The position numbers and the translations under genes are program-made. Shown here one piece after another: positions 7,383 through 11,415 of a stretch of DNA of 11,415 bases. This DNA comes from Caryophanales bacterium UBA6331 (GTDB taxonomy: Bacteria > Bacillota_I > Bacilli_A > RF39 > UBA660), in assembly GCA_002438065.1 (NCBI GenBank), contig DJSP01000046.1:1-11415 (forward strand), written 5' to 3'. The number at the start of each line of letters is the position of its first letter. The first letter of the stretch is position 1. The notes beneath the pieces were generated by a model. The model was not told the DNA's origin and ran no database searches. It saw only the letters and a program-made list of their open reading frames with translations.

Positions 7383-7412
7383 AAAAGCTACTTCTATTTT
7401 TCTTTATTTTTT
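7362..7412 (+). terminator. Rho-independent terminator overlapping the end of the operon's last gene
   Basis: Perfect 12-bp stem AAAATAGAAGTA (7362-7373) and TACTTCTATTTT (7389-7400) with a 15-base loop, followed by a T-rich tract to 7412. The left arm is the coding sequence for the last residues and the stop codon (7380-7382) lies in the loop. It closes the four-gene operon begun at 2263. Confidence 0.85.
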
Positions 7413-7451
7413 ATATATTATTTTGTAAAATCAAATAAGGAGGATAAAATT

Positions 7452-8192
7452 ATGAGTGAAATATATTATTACTTTTTATTATTTTTGATTTATTCATTTA
7501 TTGGATGGTCAATTGAAGTAGTTGGAAAATTAATTGAAAAACACAAATTTGTTAATAGAGGATTTTTAGTTGGACCTATATGTCCTATTTATGGTAATGG
7601 TTGTATTGTCATGATTTTAACTTTAGGTAAATATAGAGATAATCCATTAACTTTGTTTATATATGCTATATTTATATGCTCACTACTTGAATATTTTACT
7701 AGTTATTTTATGGAAAAAATATTTAAAGCAAGATGGTGGGATTATTCAACTAAGAAATTTAATTTAAATGGAAGAATTTGTGTGGAAACAATGATTCCTT
7801 TTGGAATATTAGGATCGTTAGTAATATGTGTTATAAATCCATTTTTTGAATATATATTAAGTTTATTTAGTTTTAAAGTAATTAAAATAACTGCCATTAT
7901 TCTATTTATTATATATATAATAGATAATATTGTTTCTTTAACAATTATGTTTGGTTTTAAAGGTACTTTTAAAACAGTAGAAAAAGATGGAACAGAAGAA
8001 ATAACTAAAAAAGTAAAAAATATACTTATTAATAAGAATATCTTATATAAACGTTTAGTAGAAGCCTTCCCTAATTTCATGAATCCAAAAGAAAGATTAT
8101 TATTAATAAAAGCTAAAGTAGAAAAAGAACTAAAAAAATATATGAAAAAAGATAAAATTAATGTGAAAAAAGATAAAAAAAACTTGAAATAG
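7452..8192 (+). CDS. Multi-pass membrane protein of the PF06541 (CmpB-like putative ABC transporter permease) family
   Basis: A 246-aa protein; ATG 7452 with AAGGAGG at 7437-7443. About five membrane spans lie at roughly 5-24, 45-59, 65-83, 109-133 and 142-170, followed by a Lys-rich cytosolic tail (171-246). Family motifs are clear: GPICPIYGNG (41-50), an E...ME segment (80-88), RWWDYS (94-99) and NGRICVE (106-112). The family is common in Firmicutes; despite its 'ABC transporter permease' name no ATPase partner is encoded nearby, and its biochemical role is, to my knowledge, unsettled. It lies between the operon terminator and the rpsB leader. A weak TAAAAT at 7426-7431 may be its -10 box, but no good -35 is seen. 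No terminator separates it from rpsB. Confidence 0.85.
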   Translation: MSEIYYYFLLFLIYSFIGWSIEVVGKLIEKHKFVNRGFLVGPICPIYGNGCIVMILTLGKYRDNPLTLFIYAIFICSLLEYFTSYFMEKIFKARWWDYSTKKFNLNGRICVETMIPFGILGSLVICVINPFFEYILSLFSFKVIKITAIILFIIYIIDNIVSLTIMFGFKGTFKTVEKDGTEEITKKVKNILINKNILYKRLVEAFPNFMNPKERLLLIKAKVEKELKKYMKKDKINVKKDKKNLK

Positions 8193-8212
8193 AGATATTA
8201 ATTTGATAATAT
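8184..8212 (+). promoter_or_regulatory. Possible promoter of rpsB-tsf
   Basis: TTGAAA at 8184-8189, overlapping the end of the upstream gene, with TAATAT at 8207-8212 after 17 bases; the overlapping GATAAT at 8205-8210 is an alternative -10 with a shorter spacer. Either gives a leader of roughly 105 bases before rpsB. The -10 is not consensus, so this is tentative. Confidence 0.5.
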
Positions 8213-8218
8213 ATAAAT

Positions 8219-8310
8219 GGCTTAAAAGCCGAAAAAATGTACTTAAATAGACTAAGTTATCTAGTGGCCATGGGTTGATAACAAGGGAAGAAGTTTAAGG
8301 GTAAATAACG
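8219..8310 (+). promoter_or_regulatory. Structured 5' leader of rpsB, candidate S2 autoregulatory element
   Basis: The untranslated region before rpsB holds several exact inverted pairs: a small hairpin GGCT/AGCC (8219-8222 with 8227-8230), an outer helix CTTAAA (8242-8247) with TTTAAG (8294-8299), and an inner helix GTTATC (8256-8261) with GATAAC (8277-8282) closing a GC-rich loop around TGGCCATGGG. GTTAT (8256-8260) can instead pair with ATAAC (8305-8309), just before the ribosome binding site. Nested stems, an internal loop and an alternative pairing near the start are typical of ribosomal-protein autoregulatory leaders; rpsB-tsf is known to be controlled by S2 in gammaproteobacteria. Whether this leader binds S2 is inference. 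Confidence 0.5.
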
Positions 8311-8325
8311 AAAGGAATGGTTTAA

Positions 8326-9258
8326 ATGGCAGTAGTATCAATGAGCTACTTATTAGAAGCTGGTGTTCATTTTGGACATCAAACAAAAAGATGGAATCCT
8401 AAAATGAAGGAATACATTTTTACAGCAAGAGATGATATTTATATTATCGATTTAGAAAAAACAGCAGCATGTATTGAAAATGCTTATGCTGAAATTAAGA
8501 AAATTGCTGAAAATGGTGGAACTTTCTTATTTGTAGGAACTAAAAAACAAGCAAATGAGGCTGCAAAAGAAGAAGCCGAAAGAAGTAATTCTTATTATGT
8601 AATTGAAAGATGGTTAGGTGGAACATTAACTAACTTCAGAACAATTAGAAAGAGAATTAAAAGATTAGAAGAAATCGAAAAAATGGAAGCTGACGGAACA
8701 TTTGAAATGTTACCTAAAAAAGAAGTTATCGGTCTTAAAAAAGAATACGATAAATTAAACAAAGTGTTATGTGGTATCCGTGATATGGAAAAATTACCAA
8801 GTGCTTTAATTATTGTAGATCCTAAGAAAGAAATTAACGCAATTCGTGAAGCTAGAAAGCTAAATATTCCTGTATTTGGTGTTGTAGATACAAACTGTGA
8901 TCCAGATGACGTTGATTATGTAATTCCTGGTAACGACGATGCTGTAAGAAGTGTTAAAGTTATGTTAGGCGTATTAACTAACGCTATTTGTGAAGCAAAA
9001 GGTTTAGAATTAGTTGATTATGTAACTGAAGAAGAAAAAACAAAAAAAGATGGTAAATCTGCTAAAACTGTAAAAGAAGTATTTGTTGAATCATTAGATA
9101 ATGAAAAAACAAAAGCAGAAATTAAAGAAGAAAAACAAACTGAAGATGAAGATTTAACTATTAAAAATTTAACTGAATTAAAAGATTTAGCTAAAAAAAG
9201 AGGAGTTAAAGGATATTCTTCAATGAAAAAAGAAGAATTATTAAAAGCTTTAAAATAG
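8326..9258 (+). CDS. rpsB: 30S ribosomal protein S2 with a C-terminal SAP/Rho_N-like extension
   Basis: S2 is a late-assembling small-subunit protein. It is 310 aa, against about 230-260 in most bacteria; ATG 8326 with AGGA at 8313-8316. The core (1 to about 228) is canonical: HFGHQ (15-19), IFTARDDIYIIDL (31-43), the ERWLGGTLTNF signature (94-104) and the FGVVDTNCDPD region (194-204). After it comes a charged, probably flexible linker (about 229-276), then residues 277-310 that read as a two-helix SAP or Rho-N-terminal-like motif: LTELKDLAKKRGVKGYSS followed by KKEELLKAL. Such modules often bind nucleic acid. The extension is in frame with no sign of a frameshift. tsf follows 12 bases on, its ribosome binding site overlapping this gene's TAG, so the two form the usual rpsB-tsf operon. 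Confidence 0.97.
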   Translation: MAVVSMSYLLEAGVHFGHQTKRWNPKMKEYIFTARDDIYIIDLEKTAACIENAYAEIKKIAENGGTFLFVGTKKQANEAAKEEAERSNSYYVIERWLGGTLTNFRTIRKRIKRLEEIEKMEADGTFEMLPKKEVIGLKKEYDKLNKVLCGIRDMEKLPSALIIVDPKKEINAIREARKLNIPVFGVVDTNCDPDDVDYVIPGNDDAVRSVKVMLGVLTNAICEAKGLELVDYVTEEEKTKKDGKSAKTVKEVFVESLDNEKTKAEIKEEKQTEDEDLTIKNLTELKDLAKKRGVKGYSSMKKEELLKALK

Positions 9259-9270
9259 GAGGAAATAACA

Positions 9271-10140
9271 ATGGTAGATGCTAAAACTGTAGCTGAATTA
9301 AGAGCTAAAACAGGTGCTGGAATGATGGATTGCAAAAAAGCATTATCTGAAACAAATGGAGATATTAATGCTGCAATCGATTATTTAAGAGAAAAAGGAA
9401 TTGCTAAAGCAGCTAAAAAAGAATCAAGAATTGCTGCTGAAGGACTTGCTAATGTATATATTAGTGGTAACAAAGCTGTTATCTTAGAAGTTAATAGTGA
9501 AACAGACTTTGTTAGTAAAAATGAAGAATTTACATCTATGTTAGATACAATTGGTAAAACTATTTTAAATAGTAATGCTAAAACAGTAGAAGAAGCATTA
9601 GAACTTCCTTGTGAAGATGGAACTATTAAAGATTTAATTATTGCTAAAACTGCTAAAATTGGGGAAAAATTATCTTTAAGAAGAATTAAAGTAGTAGAAA
9701 AAACTAATGATGAAACATTTGGTAGTTACTTACATATGGGTGGAAAAATTGCTGTATTAACTGTACTTAAAGGAGCAAACGAAGAAGTTGCTAAAGACGT
9801 TGCAATGCAAGCAGCAGCTATGAAACCTGAATTCGTTAGAGAAGATGAAATCCCAACAGATAGAGTTGAAAAAGAAAGAGCAATCTTTAAAGAACAAGCT
9901 ATGAATGAAGGAAAACCTGCTGAAATAGCTGAAAAAATGGTTGAAGGAAGATTAAAGAAATTCTTCAAAGAAATATGTTTAGTATCTCAAAGCTTCATTA
10001 AAAATGGAGATATTGATGTAGCTACTTATGTTAAAAATAATGGTGGCGAAGTTAAATCAATGATAAGATACGAAGTAGGCGAAGGTATGGAAAAAAGAAA
10101 TGATAACTTTGCTGAAGAAGTAATGAGTCAAGTTAAATAA
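9271..10140 (+). CDS. tsf: Translation elongation factor Ts
   Basis: EF-Ts is the guanine nucleotide exchange factor that regenerates EF-Tu-GTP. It is 289 aa, a normal bacterial length. The UBA-like N-terminal domain (1 to about 45) carries LRAKTGAGMMDCKKAL, and the TDFV motif that inserts into EF-Tu is at 78-81. The core dimerisation-type domain follows, with YLHMGGKIAVL at 153-163. ATG 9271 is preceded by AGGAGG (9257-9262), which overlaps the rpsB stop codon, suggesting tight coupling to S2 synthesis. An intrinsic terminator follows 10 bases after the stop. Confidence 0.97.
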   Translation: MVDAKTVAELRAKTGAGMMDCKKALSETNGDINAAIDYLREKGIAKAAKKESRIAAEGLANVYISGNKAVILEVNSETDFVSKNEEFTSMLDTIGKTILNSNAKTVEEALELPCEDGTIKDLIIAKTAKIGEKLSLRRIKVVEKTNDETFGSYLHMGGKIAVLTVLKGANEEVAKDVAMQAAAMKPEFVREDEIPTDRVEKERAIFKEQAMNEGKPAEIAEKMVEGRLKKFFKEICLVSQSFIKNGDIDVATYVKNNGGEVKSMIRYEVGEGMEKRNDNFAEEVMSQVK

Positions 10141-10149
10141 TTTAAAATT

Positions 10150-10175
10150 ACTGCTAAAATATTGGCAGTTTTTTT
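10150..10175 (+). terminator. Rho-independent terminator of rpsB-tsf
   Basis: An 8-bp stem ACTGCTAA (10150-10157) with TTGGCAGT (10162-10169), including one T-G wobble, a 4-base loop, and seven consecutive T (10169-10175). It lies 10 bases after the tsf stop. Confidence 0.9.
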
Positions 10176-10209
10176 CTTGGAAATATCTATTTTATTTAAT
10201 TATGAAAGA

Positions 10210-10218
10210 TGATATACT
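10210..10218 (+). promoter_or_regulatory. Probable extended -10 promoter of the flippase-like gene
   Basis: TG-A-TATACT at 10210-10218 is a good extended -10 element. The matching -35 region near 10190-10196 is only T-rich, which extended -10 promoters tolerate. It lies between the tsf terminator and the gene at 10243, whose ribosome binding site is GAGGA at 10229-10233. Confidence 0.6.
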
Positions 10219-10242
10219 TAGTCTCAGTGAGGATTTGTTTGT

Positions 10243-11274
10243 ATGAAAGATAAAAAAATTATAATATCATCAATTATTTTTTCATTATTGTTTTCAGTTA
10301 CATTTTCGATTCTTTTTTTAACTTATAAAGTATCTGATTTAATAATGTGTTTAAAAATGATAAAAGTAAGTTATTATGTAATAATTATATTTGGAATATT
10401 TTTATATTTTTTCTTGGAAGGATTGTATTTTAAGGTAATGTTTAACTCCATGAATGAAAAAATATCATTAATTAGATGCTTTCATTACGCTTTAGTCGAA
10501 TTTTTCTTTAGTGGAATAACACCTGGATCGACAGGTGGACAACCTCTTCAATTATATTATATGAACCAAGATAAATTCCCCACTAAGAAAAGCATGATAT
10601 CATTAATACTTAATACAATATTATTTAAACTATTTTTAGTTGGTGGTGGAATATTAATTTTAATGTTTAAACCTACATATATATTTACTAATGGAAATTT
10701 AGTTAAAATATTGTTCTTTATTGGATTTATTTATGATATTTTTATAACTATTGTATGTTTACTTTTAATGTATAATCAAAAAATAATTAGTAAAATACTT
10801 ACCAGTATTTATAAAATATATAATAAATTTGCTAATAAGAAGATTGATTATAATTCTAAGATTGATGAAATAACTAGATCATATGTTGATGAAGCAGTTT
10901 ATTTAAAAGAAAATAATGGAACATTAATTTTAACAACTATTTTAGTATTTATTCAAAGAACTATATTATTTTCTATAATATATTTTATTTATATAAGTCT
11001 AAATACGAATATTAATTTAAATTATTTTGATATATTATTATTACAATTATTTGTTCAAATATCTTTGGAAGTTTGTGTTTTGCCAGGTCAAACAGGAATA
11101 AATGAATATATAACAAGTATATTATATTTGACTATTTTTGATACATTAGCAATTCAAGGAATGATATTAAATCGATTATTTATCTTCTATTTACCATTAT
11201 TAATTTCTTTTATACTAATTATGATAAATGCCAGATTTTTATATAAATCAAAAAATGAAATAATAAAATTGTAG
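10243..11274 (+). CDS. Flippase-like integral membrane protein (UPF0104 / MprF N-terminal-like, PF03706)
   Basis: A 343-aa protein with about eight membrane spans, roughly 6-27, 43-63, 77-93, 116-141, 155-176, 228-250, 261-283 and 311-336. It carries the family signature ITPGSTGGQPLQLYY (92-106) and the second conserved loop LPGQTGINE (280-288). This corresponds to the membrane domain of lysyl-phosphatidylglycerol synthase MprF, which flips aminoacylated lipids, but the cytosolic aminoacyltransferase domain of full MprF (about 840 aa) is absent. Stand-alone members are widespread and probably move lipids or lipid-linked intermediates; the substrate cannot be told from sequence. ATG 10243 follows GAGGA with 9 bases between. 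It appears monocistronic, and I see no clear terminator after it. Confidence 0.88.
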   Translation: MKDKKIIISSIIFSLLFSVTFSILFLTYKVSDLIMCLKMIKVSYYVIIIFGIFLYFFLEGLYFKVMFNSMNEKISLIRCFHYALVEFFFSGITPGSTGGQPLQLYYMNQDKFPTKKSMISLILNTILFKLFLVGGGILILMFKPTYIFTNGNLVKILFFIGFIYDIFITIVCLLLMYNQKIISKILTSIYKIYNKFANKKIDYNSKIDEITRSYVDEAVYLKENNGTLILTTILVFIQRTILFSIIYFIYISLNTNINLNYFDILLLQLFVQISLEVCVLPGQTGINEYITSILYLTIFDTLAIQGMILNRLFIFYLPLLISFILIMINARFLYKSKNEIIKL

Positions 11275-11415
11275 ATTGTATTTAATGTCTATTTAAATAT
11301 TTATTAATCATAATATTGAGTAAAAACTTTGTATATACAATAAAAAATATAATTTTCTTAAACCACCTATGTCTCGTCAAGTGTAGCAAAAAAAGTTATA
11401 AAGCAAACCTAAGTT
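11275..11415. other. Gene-free right end with a 12-bp palindrome
   Basis: No credible reading frame with a start signal lies in these 141 bases. TTGTATATACAA (11329-11340) is a perfect 12-bp palindrome, and TATAAT at 11348-11353 could be a -10 box for a gene beyond the window, though no properly spaced -35 is evident. ATTGTAT (11275-11281) and ATACAAT (11335-11341) also form an inverted pair, too far apart to be a convincing terminator. On the minus strand a frame is open from the window edge down to TGA at 11377-11379 (12 residues), too short to judge. Confidence 0.4.

Noticed and set aside
8219..8239. GGCT/AGCC hairpin before rpsB as a terminator of the upstream gene
   Set aside because: The stem is only 4 bp and is followed by A residues, not T, on the + strand.
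8237..8278. A 13-codon open frame in the rpsB leader as a leader peptide
   Set aside because: No ribosome binding site precedes it and its sequence is explained by the leader's base-paired structure.

Overview
The window looks like a chromosomal segment of a very AT-rich, low-GC Gram-positive (Bacilli or Mollicutes-related) bacterium. The support is a CIRCE operator in front of clpB, strong AGGAGG-type ribosome binding sites, an N-domain-less ClpB like that of mycoplasmas, and envelope proteins typical of Firmicutes. Trp is written TGG throughout, so the genes read with the standard code. None of the nine genes ends in TGA (4 TAA, 5 TAG). All nine genes lie on the + strand.

Layout: (1) 1-2249 is a heat-shock unit: a perfect CIRCE element interleaved with a sigma-A promoter, clpB (703 aa) and a terminator. 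(2) 2263-7412 is a self-contained four-gene operon with its own promoter and an intrinsic terminator whose stem begins inside the last gene. It encodes a 374-aa protein I do not recognise, a membrane-anchored McrB/MoxR-like AAA+ ATPase, a DUF2357/McrC-N-terminal-like protein without a nuclease domain, and a type II membrane protein with ten 12-residue Asp-rich, calcium-loop-like repeats followed by a beta-rich C-terminal domain. (3) 7452-8192 is a PF06541-type multi-pass membrane protein. (4) 8193-10175 is rpsB-tsf with a structured leader and a terminator; S2 carries an unusual C-terminal SAP/Rho_N-like extension. (5) 10243-11274 is an MprF/UPF0104-like flippase-domain membrane protein. The last 141 bases hold no gene.

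The most interesting part is the 2.3-7.4 kb operon. McrB-type ATPases and DUF2357/McrC proteins are best known as type IV restriction partners. Here the ATPase is tethered to the membrane, the partner ends before the nuclease region, and the operon includes a protein projecting a calcium-repeat stalk and beta domain outward. I infer a membrane-spanning, nucleotide-driven envelope machine built from restriction-type parts. An abortive defence system that acts at the membrane is the main alternative. The function is not established by the sequence.
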